Assembly: GCF_001500065.1 (NCBI RefSeq)
Contig: NZ_LQIN01000023.1
Location: forward strand, 1 to 64,000
Reading direction: 5' to 3'
Source: Mycobacterium sp. IS-3022
Lineage (GTDB): Bacteria > Actinomycetota > Actinomycetes > Mycobacteriales > Mycobacteriaceae
Length of the DNA: 64,000 nucleotides
Below are positions 21,806 to 32,007 of the stretch, one piece after another. The position numbers were made by a program, and so were the translations under genes. The notes under the pieces are model-generated. The model searched no databases, was not told the DNA's origin, and saw only the letters and a list, made by a program, of their open reading frames with translations. Every line of letters starts with the position of its first letter. Within the stretch, counting starts at the first letter, position 1.

Positions 21806-21811
21806 TACTCT
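21806..21811 (+). promoter_or_regulatory. -10 element before the DsbA-like gene, leaderless-type
   Basis: TACTCT (21806-21811) ends 7 bp before the GTG start at 21819 and there is no ribosome-binding site, so the mRNA probably begins at the start codon. Confidence 0.45.
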
Positions 21812-21818
21812 TACCCCC

Positions 21819-22595
21819 GTGGCCTCGAAACCGAAGAAGACCCCGCGCTACGACCTGAAGGCAGCCGATCGCAAGCGCAATCTGGCGGTGCAGATCGGCC
21901 TGACCGCCGTCGTCGTGGTCTTCGCCGTCGCGCTGGTGGTGTACATCGTGATGACCAAGGGCGACAAACCCGGCGAAGGTGAAGTCAGGGCGGTCCACGT
22001 GGCGTCGAGCAACGTGATCACCAAGGAGGGCACCTCCGAGCCCAAAGCCGTGCTGTCGCTCTACGAGGACTTCCTGTGCCCCGCGTGCGGCAACTTCGAA
22101 AAGCAGTTCGGGCCCACGATCAACAAGCTCATCGACAGCGGTGCCGTCGCCGCCGACTACTACATGGTCTCCATCCTCGACCGTGCGGGGCAGGGCTACT
22201 CGACACGCGCGGCCAACGCGGCGTACTGCGTGGCCGACGCGGACAAGGAAGCCTTCCGGCGTTTCCATGCCGCGCTGTTCGCCCAGCAGCCGCCCGAGGG
22301 CGTCGGCCCGTTCCCCGACAACGCCCGGCTCATCGAAATCGCCCGGCAAGCGGGTGTGACCGGCGAGGTTCCCGAGTGCATCAACAGCGGCCGCTACGAG
22401 AAGATGGTCAAGGGCCTTGCCAAAGCCGCCGGCGTCAACTCGACGCCGACGATCCGCATCAACGGCGAGGACTACTCGCCGTCCACCCCTGACGCGTTGA
22501 TCGCCGAGATCGAGAAGATCGTCGGCGAGGTGCCCGCGCTGGACGCCGGGGCCCCGCCGCCGAACCCCGATCCGACACCGCAGCCCGCGCCGTGA
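21819..22595 (+). CDS. Membrane-anchored DsbA-like thiol oxidoreductase
   Basis: A 258-residue protein with a basic N-terminus, one membrane segment (about residues 25-48) and an extracytoplasmic thioredoxin-like domain with the redox motif CPAC (Cys87-Cys90). GVNSTPTIRIN holds the conserved cis-proline. A second cysteine pair (AAYCVAD and PECINSG) is present. It matches Rv2969c, the mycobacterial DsbA-like protein that oxidises secreted proteins and is recycled by VKOR. The start is GTG 21819. The downstream VKOR gene overlaps its stop codon, which supports a working redox pair. Confidence 0.92.
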   Translation: MASKPKKTPRYDLKAADRKRNLAVQIGLTAVVVVFAVALVVYIVMTKGDKPGEGEVRAVHVASSNVITKEGTSEPKAVLSLYEDFLCPACGNFEKQFGPTINKLIDSGAVAADYYMVSILDRAGQGYSTRAANAAYCVADADKEAFRRFHAALFAQQPPEGVGPFPDNARLIEIARQAGVTGEVPECINSGRYEKMVKGLAKAAGVNSTPTIRINGEDYSPSTPDALIAEIEKIVGEVPALDAGAPPPNPDPTPQPAP

Positions 22596-23224
22596 CGGTC
22601 GCCGCGCCCGGCGCCGTCTCGCCGACCGAGCCCGCGGCTGAGGAGCCGACGGGCCTGCCGGTGGGGCGCCCGAGCGCGGTCTGGATCCTGATCGCGGGTG
22701 TGCTGGGGCTCGTCGCGGCGGTCCTGTTGACCGTCGAGAAGATCGAGCTACTGATCGACCCGGAGTACGTTCCCTCCTGCAGTTTCAACCCGGTGCTGTC
22801 CTGCGGTTCGGTGATGATCACGCCGCAGGCCTCGGTGTTCGGCTTCCCCAACTCGCTGATCGGCATCGTCTCGTTCACGATCGTCGTGGTGACCGGCGTG
22901 CTGGCGCTGGCGCGCGTCGAGCTGCCGCGCTGGTATTGGGCCGGCCTGGCCACCGGCACGCTGCTGGGCGCCGCGTTCGTGCACTGGCTGATCTTCCAAA
23001 GTCTGTACCGCATCGGCGCGTTGTGCCCGTACTGCATGGTGGTGTGGGCGGTGACGATCCCGCTGCTGGTCGTGGTCGCCGCCATCGCTCTGCAGCCTCA
23101 GCGGGGCAACGCGGTCGCGCGTGGATTGCACACCTGGCGGTGGTCGCTGGTGGCGTTGTGGTTCACCGGCCTGCTGCTGTTGATCCTCGTGCGCTTCTGG
23201 AGCTACTGGTCCACGCTGGTCTAG
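22592..23224 (+). CDS. Vitamin K epoxide reductase (VKOR) family protein
   Basis: A 210-residue membrane protein with about five hydrophobic segments. The loop cysteines are in PSCSFNPVLSCGS (about residues 62 and 70) and the quinone-side active site is CPYC (about 145-148). Bacterial VKORs reoxidise DsbA-like enzymes using quinones, and the neighbour is its obvious partner. The start GTG at 22592 overlaps the stop codon of the DsbA-like gene as GTGA, so translation is coupled. Confidence 0.92.
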   Translation: MTVAAPGAVSPTEPAAEEPTGLPVGRPSAVWILIAGVLGLVAAVLLTVEKIELLIDPEYVPSCSFNPVLSCGSVMITPQASVFGFPNSLIGIVSFTIVVVTGVLALARVELPRWYWAGLATGTLLGAAFVHWLIFQSLYRIGALCPYCMVVWAVTIPLLVVVAAIALQPQRGNAVARGLHTWRWSLVALWFTGLLLLILVRFWSYWSTLV

Positions 23225-23259
23225 GGTCAGCGGGCGATACAGTACGTGCGTGAGCGCCC

Positions 23260-26200
23260 GTGATTTCTAAAGTCCTGGTCGCCAATCGCGGAGAGATCGC
23301 GATCCGGGCCTTCCGTGCCGCCTATGAGATGGGGATCGACACGGTTGCGGTGTACGCACACGAGGACCGCAACTCCCTGCACCGGCTGAAGGCCGACGAG
23401 TCCTATCAGATCGGCGAAACCGGACATCCGGTTCGGGCCTACCTGTCGGTCGACGAGATCATCCGGGTGGCCAAGCATGCCGGCGCCGACGCCGTGTATC
23501 CGGGCTACGGCTTCCTGTCGGAGAACCCCGAGCTCGCCGCCGCGTGCGTCGACAGCGGGATCACGTTCATCGGGCCCAGCGCGAAAGTGCTCGAGTTGAC
23601 CGGCAACAAATCGCGCGCGATCGACGCGGCCCGCGCCGCCGGCCTGCCGGTGCTGAACTCGTCGGCGCCGTCGGCCTCGGCCGATGAGCTGATGGCCGCC
23701 GCGTCGAGCCTCGAGTTCCCGTTGTTCGTCAAGGCCGTTTCCGGCGGTGGCGGCCGCGGGATGCGACGCGTCGCCGACCTCGACGCGTTGCCGGATGCGA
23801 TCGATGCCGCGTCGCGTGAGGCCGAGTCGGCATTCGGCGACCCGACGCTGTATCTCGAGCAGGCGGTGCTCAACCCCCGCCACATCGAGGTGCAGATCCT
23901 GGCCGACACCCACGGCAACGTGATGCACCTCTTCGAACGCGACTGCAGCGTGCAGCGCCGGCACCAGAAGGTCATCGAGATGGCGCCGGCACCGAACCTG
24001 TCCGACGAACTGCGGCAACGGATTTGCGCCGACGCGGTCACCTTCGCCCGTCAGATCGACTACACGTTCGCGGGCACCGTCGAATTCCTTCTCGACGAGC
24101 GCGGTCACTACGTGTTCATCGAGTGCAATCCCCGCATCCAGGTCGAGCACACCGTCACCGAGGAGATCACCGACGTCGACCTGGTGTCGTCGCAGTTGCG
24201 CATCGCCGACGGCGAGACGCTCGAGGATCTGGGGCTGGGTCAGGACATGATGACGGCGCCGCGGGGTTTCGCCCTGCAGTGCCGCATCACCACCGAGGAT
24301 CCGGCCAACGGCTTTCGCCCCGACACCGGCCGCATCACCGGCTATCGCACGCCGGGCGGCGCGGGCATCCGGCTCGACGGCGGCACCCACCTCGGCGCGG
24401 AAATCAGTGCCCACTTCGACTCGATGCTGGTCAAACTGACGTGCCGGGGCCGCGACTTCGGTGCCGCGGTGGCGCGCTCGCGCCGCGCGCTGGCCGAGTT
24501 CCGCATCCGCGGCGTGTCGACGAACATCCCGTTCCTACAGGCGGTGGTGAACGACGCCGACTTCCGCGCCGGCCGCATCAGCACGTCGTTCATCGACGAA
24601 CGCCCGTATCTGCTGACCGCGCGGACCCCGGCCGACCGCGGCACCAAGATCCTCAACTACCTGGCCGATGTCACGGTGAACCAGCCGCACGGCCCGCGCA
24701 CCGCGTCGGTGTATCCGCAGGACAAGCTTCCCGAGATCGACCTCGACGCCCCCGCGCCGGCCGGCAGCAAGCAACTGCTGACCGAACTCGGGCCCTACGG
24801 GTTCGCCCGATGGCTGCGCGACTCCAAGCCGTTGGCTGTCACCGACACGACATTCCGCGACGCGCACCAGTCGCTGCTGGCCACCCGCCTGCGCACCACC
24901 GGTCTGCTGATGGTGGCGCCCTACATCGCGCGGATGACGCCGCAGCTGCTGTCGCTGGAATGCTGGGGCGGCGCGACTTACGATGTGGCGCTTCGCTTTC
25001 TGAAGGAAGACCCGTGGGAACGGCTGGCCGCGCTGCGCGAGGCGGTGCCCAACATCTGCTTGCAGATGCTGTTGCGGGGCCGCAACACCGTCGGCTACAC
25101 CCCGTATCCGGAGACGGTCACCGACGCGTTCGTCGCCGAGGCGACCGCGACCGGCATCGACATCTACCGGATCTTCGACGCGCTCAACAACGTCGAGTCC
25201 ATGCGGCCTGCCATCGACGCGGTCCGCGAGACCGGCACGGCGGTGGCCGAAGTCGCGATGAGCTACACCGGCGACCTGTCCGACCCCGGCGAGAATCTTT
25301 ACACGCTGGACTACTACCTCAAGCTGGCCGAACAGATCGTCGAGGCCGGGGCCCACGTGCTGGCGATCAAGGACATGGCCGGGCTGCTGCGACCGCAGGC
25401 GGCCCATACGCTGATCAGCGCGCTGCGCAGCCGATTCGACCTGCCGGTGCACGTGCACACCCATGACACCCCGGGCGGTCAGCTGGCCACATATCTGGCC
25501 GCCTGGCAGGCGGGCGCCAGCGCGGTCGACGGGGCGGCGGCGCCGCTGGCGGGCACCACAAGTCAGCCCGCGCTCAGCTCGATCGTCGCCGCGGCCGCGC
25601 ACACCGAGTACGACACCGGGTTGTCGCTGCAAGCGGTGTGCGACTTGGAGCCGTACTGGGAGGCGTTGCGAAAGGTCTACGCGCCCTTCGATGTTGTGGC
25701 CGCCGGCCCTCCGGCCCCGACAGGGCGGGTTTATCACCACGAGATCCCCGGCGGACAGCTGTCGAACCTTCGCCAGCAGGCCATCGCGCTCGGGTTCGGT
25801 GACCGTTTCGAGGAGATCGAGGCCAACTACGCGGCGGCCGACCGGGTGCTGGGCCGACTGGTGAAGGTGACCCCGTCGTCGAAGGTGGTGGGCGACCTCG
25901 CGCTGGCCCTCGTCGGTGCGGGCATCAGCGCCGACGAATTCGCTTCGGACCCTTCGCGATTCGACATTCCCGAGTCGGTGATCGGATTTCTGCGCGGCGA
26001 GCTCGGCGAGCCGGCCGGCGGGTGGCCGGAACCGCTGCGGAGCAAGGCGCTGGCCGGGCGGGCGCCTGCGAAACCGCAGCAGGAACTCAGCGAGGAAGAC
26101 GAAGCGGTGCTCGCCCAGGCCGGCCCCAAACGCCAGGCCGCGCTGAACCGGTTGTTGTTCCCCGGCCCGACAAAGGAACTCGACGCCCACCGCGAGCAGT

Positions 26201-26655
26201 ACGGCGACACCTCGAGCCTGTCGGCCAACCAGTTCTTCTACGGGCTGCGCCACGGCGACGAGCACCGGGTCCAGCTGGAACGTGGTGTCGAACTGCTGAT
26301 CGGGCTCGAAGCGATCTCCGACCCCGACGAGCGCGGTATGCGCACCGTGATGTGCATCCTCAACGGGCAGCTGCGGCCGGTGGTGGTGCGTGATCGCAGC
26401 GTGGCCAGCGACATCCCGACCGCCGAAAAGGCCGACCGCGCCAACCCCGACCACGTCGCCGCGCCGTTCGCGGGTGTGGTGACCGTAAACGTCGCCGTGG
26501 ACGACGAGGTGGAGGCGGGCCAGACGGTCGCCACCATCGAGGCGATGAAGATGGAGGCCGCGATCACCGCTCCCAAGGCCGGCAAGGTCAGCAGGGTGGC
26601 GGTGTCGGAGACGGCTCAAGTCGAAGGCGGCGATCTTCTGGTGGTGGTCAGCTGA
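23260..26655 (+). CDS. pyc: Pyruvate carboxylase
   Basis: A 1131-residue single-chain biotin enzyme that converts pyruvate, bicarbonate and ATP to oxaloacetate for anaplerosis. Domains in order are biotin carboxylase (from [15 protein letters not shown]-grasp loop [22 protein letters not shown]), carboxyltransferase ([16 protein letters not shown] near residue 530, metal site [10 protein letters not shown]), and a C-terminal biotinyl domain with the acceptor lysine in EAMKMEAA (about residue 1097). Length matches M. tuberculosis Pca. The start is GTG 23260. A TACAGT hexamer (23238-23243) could be its -10 element. The stop TGA (23653 bases into the 3' end region, 26653-26655) overlaps the apparent start of rsmD. 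Confidence 0.96.
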   Translation: MISKVLVANRGEIAIRAFRAAYEMGIDTVAVYAHEDRNSLHRLKADESYQIGETGHPVRAYLSVDEIIRVAKHAGADAVYPGYGFLSENPELAAACVDSGITFIGPSAKVLELTGNKSRAIDAARAAGLPVLNSSAPSASADELMAAASSLEFPLFVKAVSGGGGRGMRRVADLDALPDAIDAASREAESAFGDPTLYLEQAVLNPRHIEVQILADTHGNVMHLFERDCSVQRRHQKVIEMAPAPNLSDELRQRICADAVTFARQIDYTFAGTVEFLLDERGHYVFIECNPRIQVEHTVTEEITDVDLVSSQLRIADGETLEDLGLGQDMMTAPRGFALQCRITTEDPANGFRPDTGRITGYRTPGGAGIRLDGGTHLGAEISAHFDSMLVKLTCRGRDFGAAVARSRRALAEFRIRGVSTNIPFLQAVVNDADFRAGRISTSFIDERPYLLTARTPADRGTKILNYLADVTVNQPHGPRTASVYPQDKLPEIDLDAPAPAGSKQLLTELGPYGFARWLRDSKPLAVTDTTFRDAHQSLLATRLRTTGLLMVAPYIARMTPQLLSLECWGGATYDVALRFLKEDPWERLAALREAVPNICLQMLLRGRNTVGYTPYPETVTDAFVAEATATGIDIYRIFDALNNVESMRPAIDAVRETGTAVAEVAMSYTGDLSDPGENLYTLDYYLKLAEQIVEAGAHVLAIKDMAGLLRPQAAHTLISALRSRFDLPVHVHTHDTPGGQLATYLAAWQAGASAVDGAAAPLAGTTSQPALSSIVAAAAHTEYDTGLSLQAVCDLEPYWEALRKVYAPFDVVAAGPPAPTGRVYHHEIPGGQLSNLRQQAIALGFGDRFEEIEANYAAADRVLGRLVKVTPSSKVVGDLALALVGAGISADEFASDPSRFDIPESVIGFLRGELGEPAGGWPEPLRSKALAGRAPAKPQQELSEEDEAVLAQAGPKRQAALNRLLFPGPTKELDAHREQYGDTSSLSANQFFYGLRHGDEHRVQLERGVELLIGLEAISDPDERGMRTVMCILNGQLRPVVVRDRSVASDIPTAEKADRANPDHVAAPFAGVVTVNVAVDDEVEAGQTVATIEAMKMEAAITAPKAGKVSRVAVSETAQVEGGDLLVVVS

Positions 26656-27218
26656 CCCGCATCGTCGCCGGCGCCTTCGGCGGTCGACGAATCACCGTGC
26701 CGCAGAGCCGTTCTGGGCGTGGTACCCGGCCCACCACCGATCGGGTCCGCGAATCGTTGTTCAACGTGCTCGCCGCGCGCATCGACCTCACCGGGGCGGC
26801 GGTACTCGATCTGTACGCCGGCTCCGGCGCCCTCGGCCTCGAGGCGTTGTCGAGGGGAGCGGTGTCGGCGGTCTTCGTGGAATCCGACGCCCGGGCCGCC
26901 CGCGTCATCGCCGACAACATCGCCACCTTGGGGGTGTCGCAGGCGACGGTGCGACGCGGCACCGTTGCCTCGGTGCTCTCGGCCGGTGCGTCATCGCCCG
27001 TGGACGTGGTCTTCGCCGACCCGCCCTACGACGTCGACGCGGCCGAGGTCGCCGAGGTGCTCGCGGCGTTGGTCGACGGCGGATGGACCACCGACGGCAC
27101 CGTCGTCGTCGTCGAGCGCGGGGCGAGCGGACCACCGCTGACCTGGCCGCCGGGGTGGCACGTGTGGCCGTCGCGCAGCTATGGGGACACCCGCCTGGAG
27201 CTGGCGGAGCGCTCCTAA
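26652..27218 (+). CDS. rsmD: 16S rRNA (guanine966-N2)-methyltransferase RsmD
   Basis: A SAM-dependent methyltransferase of about 188 residues that modifies G966 of 16S rRNA. Motifs are [35 protein letters not shown] (SAM binding) and the catalytic DPPY. The conserved N-terminus ([12 protein letters not shown]) is encoded before the first ATG/GTG/TTG available in frame, the GTG at 26697. The frame has only CTG at 26652 as a plausible initiator, in the sequence CTGA overlapping the pyc stop. Using the GTG at 26697 would give 173 residues and lose the [11 protein letters not shown] segment that RsmD proteins conserve, so I favour CTG; this needs proteomic proof. Confidence 0.8.
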   Translation: MTRIVAGAFGGRRITVPQSRSGRGTRPTTDRVRESLFNVLAARIDLTGAAVLDLYAGSGALGLEALSRGAVSAVFVESDARAARVIADNIATLGVSQATVRRGTVASVLSAGASSPVDVVFADPPYDVDAAEVAEVLAALVDGGWTTDGTVVVVERGASGPPLTWPPGWHVWPSRSYGDTRLELAERS

Positions 27219-27227
27219 CGGCCCTGA

Positions 27228-27233
27228 TACCGT
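27228..27233 (+). promoter_or_regulatory. -10 element of coaD, leaderless-type
   Basis: TACCGT (27228-27233) lies 8 bp before the coaD ATG (27242), consistent with a leaderless mRNA. No clear Shine-Dalgarno sequence precedes the ATG. Confidence 0.4.
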
Positions 27234-27241
27234 CATCGCTC

Positions 27242-27721
27242 ATGAGCGGCGCGGTATGCCCAGGCTCCTTCGACCCGGTGACCCTGGGTCACATCGACAT
27301 CTTCGAGCGCGCGGCCGCACAGTTCGACGAATTGCTGATCGCCGTGCTGGTCAACCCGAACAAGAAGGGCATGTTCACGCTCGACGAGCGCATCGCGATG
27401 ATCGAGGAGTCCACCGAGCATCTGTCGAACCTGCGCGTCGAGTCCGGCCAGGGGCTCGTCGTCGACTTCGCCAGGCAGCGCGGCCTGACCGCGATCGTCA
27501 AGGGCCTTCGCACCGGCACCGACTTCGAATACGAACTGCAGATGGCGCAGATGAACAAACACATCGCCGGCGTCGACACATTCTTCGTCGCCACCACGCC
27601 GCGGTATTCGTTCGTGTCCTCGTCGTTGGCCAAGGAGGTCGCGACGCTGGGCGGCGATGTCTCCGACCTTCTGCCGGCGCCGGTCAACAAGCGGCTGCAG
27701 GCCAAGCTTCGCCAGGGTTAA
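27242..27721 (+). CDS. coaD: Phosphopantetheine adenylyltransferase
   Basis: A 159-residue nucleotidyltransferase that joins AMP from ATP to 4'-phosphopantetheine, the penultimate step of coenzyme A synthesis. The T/HxGH motif is TLGH at residues 14-17 in [34 protein letters not shown] and [12 protein letters not shown] are further signatures. The ATG at 27242 is chosen because it begins the Rossmann strand. Gene order pyc-rsmD-coaD is as in M. tuberculosis. Confidence 0.96.
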   Translation: MSGAVCPGSFDPVTLGHIDIFERAAAQFDELLIAVLVNPNKKGMFTLDERIAMIEESTEHLSNLRVESGQGLVVDFARQRGLTAIVKGLRTGTDFEYELQMAQMNKHIAGVDTFFVATTPRYSFVSSSLAKEVATLGGDVSDLLPAPVNKRLQAKLRQG

Positions 27722-27805
27722 TTTCCGTCTGCGCCGGGTAGGCGTGGGGTGGCGCACAGCCCATCCGCGCCCACACCAATAGCGAAAACGCAGGAGGTTT
27801 CTGCC

Positions 27806-28372
27806 ATGGTCGAAACGTTCGTCCAGAACACCGACGACGTCGTGAAGTTCCTGACCGATCAGCACAACCTGATCAAGGACATGTTCGACGAGGTGCTCGG
27901 CGCCTCGGATACCAAAGCCCGCGAGAAGGCGTTCACCGATCTTCGTCAACTACTCGCCGTGCACGAGACCGCCGAGGAGATGGTGGTGCATCCGCGGGCC
28001 CGCAAAGAGGTCGCCGACGGCGAGTCGATCGTCGACGCGCGGCTCAAAGAGGAACACGAGGCCAAGGAGTTCCTGTCGCGGCTCGAGAAGATGGATCTCG
28101 GATCGAAGGAGTTCATCGACGAATTGACGAAGTTCCGCGACGACGTGGTCGAGCATGCCGAGCACGAGGAGCACGAGGAGTTCAACAAGCTGCAGCGCAA
28201 GCTCGACGGCGACGACCTCAAACGGATGGCGGGCGCAGTGCGGGCCGCCGAGGCGATCGCTCCGACCCATCCGCACGCCGGCGTGGAGTCTGCCAAGGCC
28301 AACTTCGCGGTTGGACCGTTCGCCTCGATGCTCGACCGCGCCCGAGACCTGATCGGTGCAGCGCTGAAGTAG
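27806..28372 (+). CDS. Hemerythrin-like HHE-domain protein
   Basis: A 188-residue mostly helical protein with a hemerythrin/HHE cation-binding domain in the first 150 residues. Candidate iron ligands are the histidines and acids in TDQHNLIKDMFDE, VHETAEEMVVHP, EEHEAKEF and EHAEHEEHEEF. Mycobacterial hemerythrin-like proteins, including one from M. smegmatis, have been linked to peroxide and nitric-oxide responses; the role here is inferred. The ATG at 27806 has a strong AGGAGG (27792-27797) upstream. It occupies the coaD-sepIVA gap that in M. tuberculosis holds the PDIM/PGL cluster. Confidence 0.85.
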   Translation: MVETFVQNTDDVVKFLTDQHNLIKDMFDEVLGASDTKAREKAFTDLRQLLAVHETAEEMVVHPRARKEVADGESIVDARLKEEHEAKEFLSRLEKMDLGSKEFIDELTKFRDDVVEHAEHEEHEEFNKLQRKLDGDDLKRMAGAVRAAEAIAPTHPHAGVESAKANFAVGPFASMLDRARDLIGAALK

Positions 28373-28602
28373 TCGCCGCGCCCCCGGCCTTCCCCGATCA
28401 TCGCGGCAACCGTGCGCTTGACATAATGCGCACGAGCAGTTCAGCAGGCAGTTGCGGCCTGGGGTAGCGGTGCGACCCGGCCAACCGGCGGTGTTTGTCG
28501 AGGATGAACGAGGTCCGAAGCGACACACCGACGCGGAAGCCGAGTCACACGGGCAACACCAGGCACACTGGTAACTGTCAACTACGCCTGGAGGGTGTTG
28601 CC

Positions 28603-29340
28603 GTGTACCGAGTTTTCGAGGCGCTCGATGAACTGAGCGCGATTGTGGAAGAAGCGCGCGGCGTGCCGATGACGGCAGGCTGCGTGGTGCCCCGCGGTGA
28701 TGTCCTCGAGTTGATCGACGACATCAAGGACGCGATTCCCGGCGAGCTCGACGACGCCCAGGATGTCCTCGATGCGCGCGACGGGATGCTTCGCGAGGCC
28801 AAGGACCATTCCGACTCGATGGTCTCGACGGCCACGGCGGAGGCGGACTCGGTGCTCAACCACGCCCGCGCGGAGGCCGACCGGCTGCTGGCGGATGCGA
28901 AAGCCCAGGCCGACCGCATGGTGGCCGAGGCCCGTCAGCACAGCGAGCGGATGGTCGGGGAGGCCCGTGAGGAGGCCAACCGCATCGCGGCCACCGCCAA
29001 ACGCGAGTACGAGGCCAGCGCCGGACGCGCCAAGACCGAAGCCGACCGGCTCATCGAGAGCGGCAACCTCGCCTACGAGAAGGCCGTGCAAGAGGGCATC
29101 AAGGAGCAACAGCGGCTGGTGTCGCAGACCGAGATCGTGCAGACCGCGACGGCCGAGGCGACCCGGCTCATCGACTCGGCACACGCCGAGGCGGACCGGT
29201 TGCGCGGAGAATGCGACATCTACGTCGACAGCAAGCTCGCGGAGTTCGAGGACTTCCTCAACGGCACACTGCGCTCGGTCGGGCGCGGGCGGCACCAGCT
29301 TCGCACCGCGGCGGGCACGCACGACTACGCAGCGCGCTGA
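28603..29340 (+). CDS. sepIVA: SepIVA: DivIVA-like septation regulator
   Basis: A 245-residue protein with a short DivIVA-like N-terminus (MYRVFEALDELSAIVEEA) followed by a long coiled coil of Ala/Glu/Arg-rich heptads (about residues 60-215) with repeated AEAD and ADRL units. The mycobacterial orthologue (Rv2927c, SepIVA) is essential for division and associates with septal and growth-zone cell-wall synthesis. The start is GTG at 28603, preceded by TGGAGGG. An earlier in-frame ATG would add non-homologous residues. The 230-bp region upstream contains TTGACATAAT (28418-28427), possibly part of its promoter. Confidence 0.92.
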   Translation: MYRVFEALDELSAIVEEARGVPMTAGCVVPRGDVLELIDDIKDAIPGELDDAQDVLDARDGMLREAKDHSDSMVSTATAEADSVLNHARAEADRLLADAKAQADRMVAEARQHSERMVGEAREEANRIAATAKREYEASAGRAKTEADRLIESGNLAYEKAVQEGIKEQQRLVSQTEIVQTATAEATRLIDSAHAEADRLRGECDIYVDSKLAEFEDFLNGTLRSVGRGRHQLRTAAGTHDYAAR

Positions 29341-29384
29341 GCGCCCGAGGGCCGCCAAAAATCCTCGCCGTAAACTCGACTGTC

Positions 29385-29960
29385 ATGGCGACGCATGCCA
29401 AAGCGGCGGCGCATCGCGCGTCACAATCGCCGCTCGTGATCAACATCTCCCGGCTCGGCCGGCGGCCCGGGGCCATGATGGCTGTCTCCGAGACGGTGCC
29501 CGCCCCGGCGCGGATCGGGCTCGACCTGATCGGAATCGAGGAAGGCGCCCCGCTGGCGCTCGATCTACGGGTCGAGTCGGTGTCGGAGGGAGTGCTCGTC
29601 ACCGGCACGGTTTCCGCGCCGACGGCGGGCGAGTGTGCACGGTGCCTGACGCCGGTCACCGATGAGGTCGAGATCGATCTGACCGAGCTGTTCGCCTACC
29701 CCGACAGCGCCACCGACGAGACCACCGAAGCCGACGAGGTCGGTCGCGTGGTCGACGACACCGTCAACCTGGAGCAGCCGATCATCGACGCCGTCGGTTT
29801 GGCGCTGCCGTTCGCCCCGCTGTGCGGTCCCGACTGCGCCGGGCTGTGCCCGGACTGCGGTGTGGCGTTGGCCGAAGCCGAACCCGGGCACCACCACGAG
29901 CGAATCGATCCGCGCTGGGCCAAGCTGGCCGGCATGTTCGACGAGGACACGCGTGACTGA
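29385..29960 (+). CDS. DUF177 (YceD-family) protein
   Basis: A 191-residue YceD/DUF177 protein, counterpart of Rv2926c. YceD proteins are usually linked to 23S rRNA and ribosomal L32 (rpmF); here rnc follows instead. Cysteine pairs in ECARCLTP and in [13 protein letters not shown] suggest a bound zinc. The ATG at 29385 follows the sepIVA stop by 44 bp. It overlaps the rnc start by 8 bp, and the rnc neighbourhood supports a role in rRNA metabolism. Confidence 0.85.
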   Translation: MATHAKAAAHRASQSPLVINISRLGRRPGAMMAVSETVPAPARIGLDLIGIEEGAPLALDLRVESVSEGVLVTGTVSAPTAGECARCLTPVTDEVEIDLTELFAYPDSATDETTEADEVGRVVDDTVNLEQPIIDAVGLALPFAPLCGPDCAGLCPDCGVALAEAEPGHHHERIDPRWAKLAGMFDEDTRD

Positions 29961-30654
29961 CCGCGCGGCACTGCTGGCGGCGCTGGGCGTCGACCTGCCC
30001 GACGAACTGCTCACCATCGCGCTCACCCACCGCAGCTACTCCTATGAAAACGGCGGTCTGCCGACCAACGAGCGACTGGAATTTCTCGGTGACGCGGTGC
30101 TCGGGCTGACCATCACCGAGGAGCTCTACCACCGGCACCCCGACCGGTCGGAGGGCGATCTGGCCAAGCTGCGCGCCAGCATCGTCAACACCCAGGCACT
30201 CGCCGACGTGGGTCGTCACCTGACCGACGACGGGCTCGGCGCGTACCTGTTGCTGGGCAAAGGCGAGGAAAACTCCGGCGGCGCCGACAAGGCCAGCATC
30301 CTGGCCGACGGCGTCGAATCCCTGCTCGGCGCAATCTTTCTCGAGCACGGCATCACCGTCGCCCGGCAGGTCATCCTGCGCTTGTTCGGCAAGTTGTTGG
30401 ACACGGCGCCGACCCTTGGCGCCGGGCTGGACTGGAAGAGCAGCCTGCAGGAGCTGACCGCCTCGCGCGGGCTGGGCGCACCGAGTTACGTCGTCAGCTC
30501 CACCGGGCCGGACCACGACAAGGAATTCACCGCGACGGTGGTCGTCACCGACACCGAATACGGCACCGGGGTCGGGCGCACGAAGAAGGAGGCCGAACTC
30601 AAGGCGGCCGCGGCGGCCTGGAACGCGCTGACCGCAGCCGAGGTAGATGCCTGA
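29953..30654 (+). CDS. rnc: Ribonuclease III
   Basis: A 233-residue double-strand-specific endoribonuclease that processes rRNA precursors. The RNase III signature [14 protein letters not shown] has the catalytic acids, with a second acidic motif near [13 protein letters not shown] dsRNA-binding domain fills the C-terminal 70 residues ([11 protein letters not shown]...[13 protein letters not shown]). The start is GTG 29953, overlapping the DUF177 stop. The stop overlaps mutM by 8 bp. Confidence 0.95.
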   Translation: MTDRAALLAALGVDLPDELLTIALTHRSYSYENGGLPTNERLEFLGDAVLGLTITEELYHRHPDRSEGDLAKLRASIVNTQALADVGRHLTDDGLGAYLLLGKGEENSGGADKASILADGVESLLGAIFLEHGITVARQVILRLFGKLLDTAPTLGAGLDWKSSLQELTASRGLGAPSYVVSSTGPDHDKEFTATVVVTDTEYGTGVGRTKKEAELKAAAAAWNALTAAEVDA

Positions 30655-31504
30655 GCTTCCCGAGGTCGAGGTGGTCCGGCGCGGACTGGCCGCGCACGTC
30701 GTCGACAAGACGATCACCGCGGTGCGCGTGCACCATCCGCGCGCGGTACGCAGACACGAGGCCGGCCCCGCCGATCTGACTGCGCGGCTGCTGAATTCGC
30801 GCATCGTCGGCACGGGCCGGCGGGGAAAGTATCTGTGGCTGATTCTGGATGACGGTTCGGCGCTGGTGGTGCACCTGGGGATGAGCGGGCAGATGCTGCT
30901 GGGTGAGGTGCCGCGGGAAGACCACCTGCGCATCGCCGCGCTGCTCGACGACGGCACCGCGTTGAGCTTCGTCGACCAGCGCACCTTCGGCGGCTGGATG
31001 CTCGCCGAACTGGTCACCGTCGACGGCAGCGAGGTGCCGGTGCCCGTCGCTCATCTGGCCCGCGACCCGCTGGATCCGCTGTTCAACCGCGATGGTGTGG
31101 TCACGGTGTTGCGGCACAAGCGCTCTGAGATCAAGCGGCAGCTGCTGGATCAGACCGTGGTGTCGGGCATCGGCAACATCTACGCCGACGAGGCGCTGTG
31201 GCGCGCCAGGGTCAACGGCGCCCGGTTGGCGTCGTCGCTGACCCGGCCCAAGCTCGCGGAGGTGCTCGACGCGGCCGCCGAGGTGATGCGGGAGGCGCTG
31301 GCGCAGGGCGGCACGTCGTTCGATGCGCTGTATGTCAACGTCAACGGCGAATCCGGCTACTTTGACCGGTCGCTGGATGCCTACGGCCGCGAAGGCGAGC
31401 CGTGCCGGCGCTGCGGTGCGGTGATGCGGCGGGAGAAGTTCATGAACCGCTCGTCGTTCTACTGCCCACGGTGCCAACCCCGGCCGCGGGCGAGGCGGGC
31501 TTAA
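30647..31504 (+). CDS. mutM: Formamidopyrimidine-DNA glycosylase
   Basis: A 285-residue bifunctional glycosylase/AP-lyase that removes 8-oxoguanine and FaPy lesions. The N-terminus [14 protein letters not shown] provides the catalytic proline after Met removal. The helix-two-turn-helix carries [13 protein letters not shown], and the C-terminal zinc finger is [13 protein letters not shown]...FYCPRC. The ATG at 30647 overlaps rnc. Together with MutT1 in this window it forms two arms of the GO system against 8-oxoguanine. Confidence 0.96.
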   Translation: MPELPEVEVVRRGLAAHVVDKTITAVRVHHPRAVRRHEAGPADLTARLLNSRIVGTGRRGKYLWLILDDGSALVVHLGMSGQMLLGEVPREDHLRIAALLDDGTALSFVDQRTFGGWMLAELVTVDGSEVPVPVAHLARDPLDPLFNRDGVVTVLRHKRSEIKRQLLDQTVVSGIGNIYADEALWRARVNGARLASSLTRPKLAEVLDAAAEVMREALAQGGTSFDALYVNVNGESGYFDRSLDAYGREGEPCRRCGAVMRREKFMNRSSFYCPRCQPRPRARRA

Positions 31505-31509
31505 GCTGC

Positions 31510-31571
31510 GCGAAAGACCGTGTTTGTACGCGACACGCCGCAGGAAGTTGGCATTTTGCGGTCGCTCGCGC
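31510..31571 (-). repeat. 62-bp palindromic repeat element, copy B
   Basis: Read on the minus strand, this is the same length and block order as the element at 44455-44516. Block 1 (31571-31550) is identical over 22 bp, block 2 (31541-31530, GCGGCGTGTCGC) over 12 bp, and block 3 (31526-31510) matches at 14 of 17 positions. The 8-bp and 3-bp spacers between blocks match at no position. It lies between mutM and the OsmC-like gene. Confidence 0.75.
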
Positions 31572-31590
31572 CGAGCGAAGAAGAGGAGCG

Positions 31591-32007
31591 ATGACTGAAC
31601 TGTGGGTCGAGCGGACAGGCGAGCGCCGCTACACCGGGCGTAGCTCGCGCGGCGCGGAGGTGCTCGTCGGCAGCGAGGACGTCGAGGGCGTCTTCACGCC
31701 GGGCGAACTGATGAAGATCGCGCTGGCGGCGTGCAGCGGTATGGCAAGTGACGCGCCGCTACGCCGCAGGCTCGGCGACGACTACCGCACGACGATCCGC
31801 GTCTCCGGGCCTGCCGACCGCGAGCAGGAGCGGTACCCGCTGCTCGAAGAGCACATGGAACTCGACCTGTCCGGGTTGTCCGAGGCCGAGGTCGCGCGGG
31901 TACTCACGGTGGTCGAGCGGGCGGTCGACCAGGTCTGCACCGTCGGCCGCACGCTCAAGTCCGGGACCAAAGTGACCTTTGAGGTGCATGATGCAGGAGT
32001 TAGCTGA
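31591..32007 (+). CDS. OsmC/Ohr-family protein
   Basis: A 138-residue OsmC-fold protein matching Rv2923c. Two cysteines at conserved spacing ([10 protein letters not shown] near residue 50 and [11 protein letters not shown] near 111) could form the peroxidatic pair used by this family to reduce organic hydroperoxides. The ATG at 31591 follows GAGGAGCG. The 3' end overlaps acyP by 20 bp. Substrate is unknown. Confidence 0.85.
   Translation: MTELWVERTGERRYTGRSSRGAEVLVGSEDVEGVFTPGELMKIALAACSGMASDAPLRRRLGDDYRTTIRVSGPADREQERYPLLEEHMELDLSGLSEAEVARVLTVVERAVDQVCTVGRTLKSGTKVTFEVHDAGVS

Noticed and set aside
24535..26619. 694-codon open frame opposite pyc
   Set aside because: Antisense shadow rich in Arg, His and Gln; pyc is unambiguous on the plus strand.
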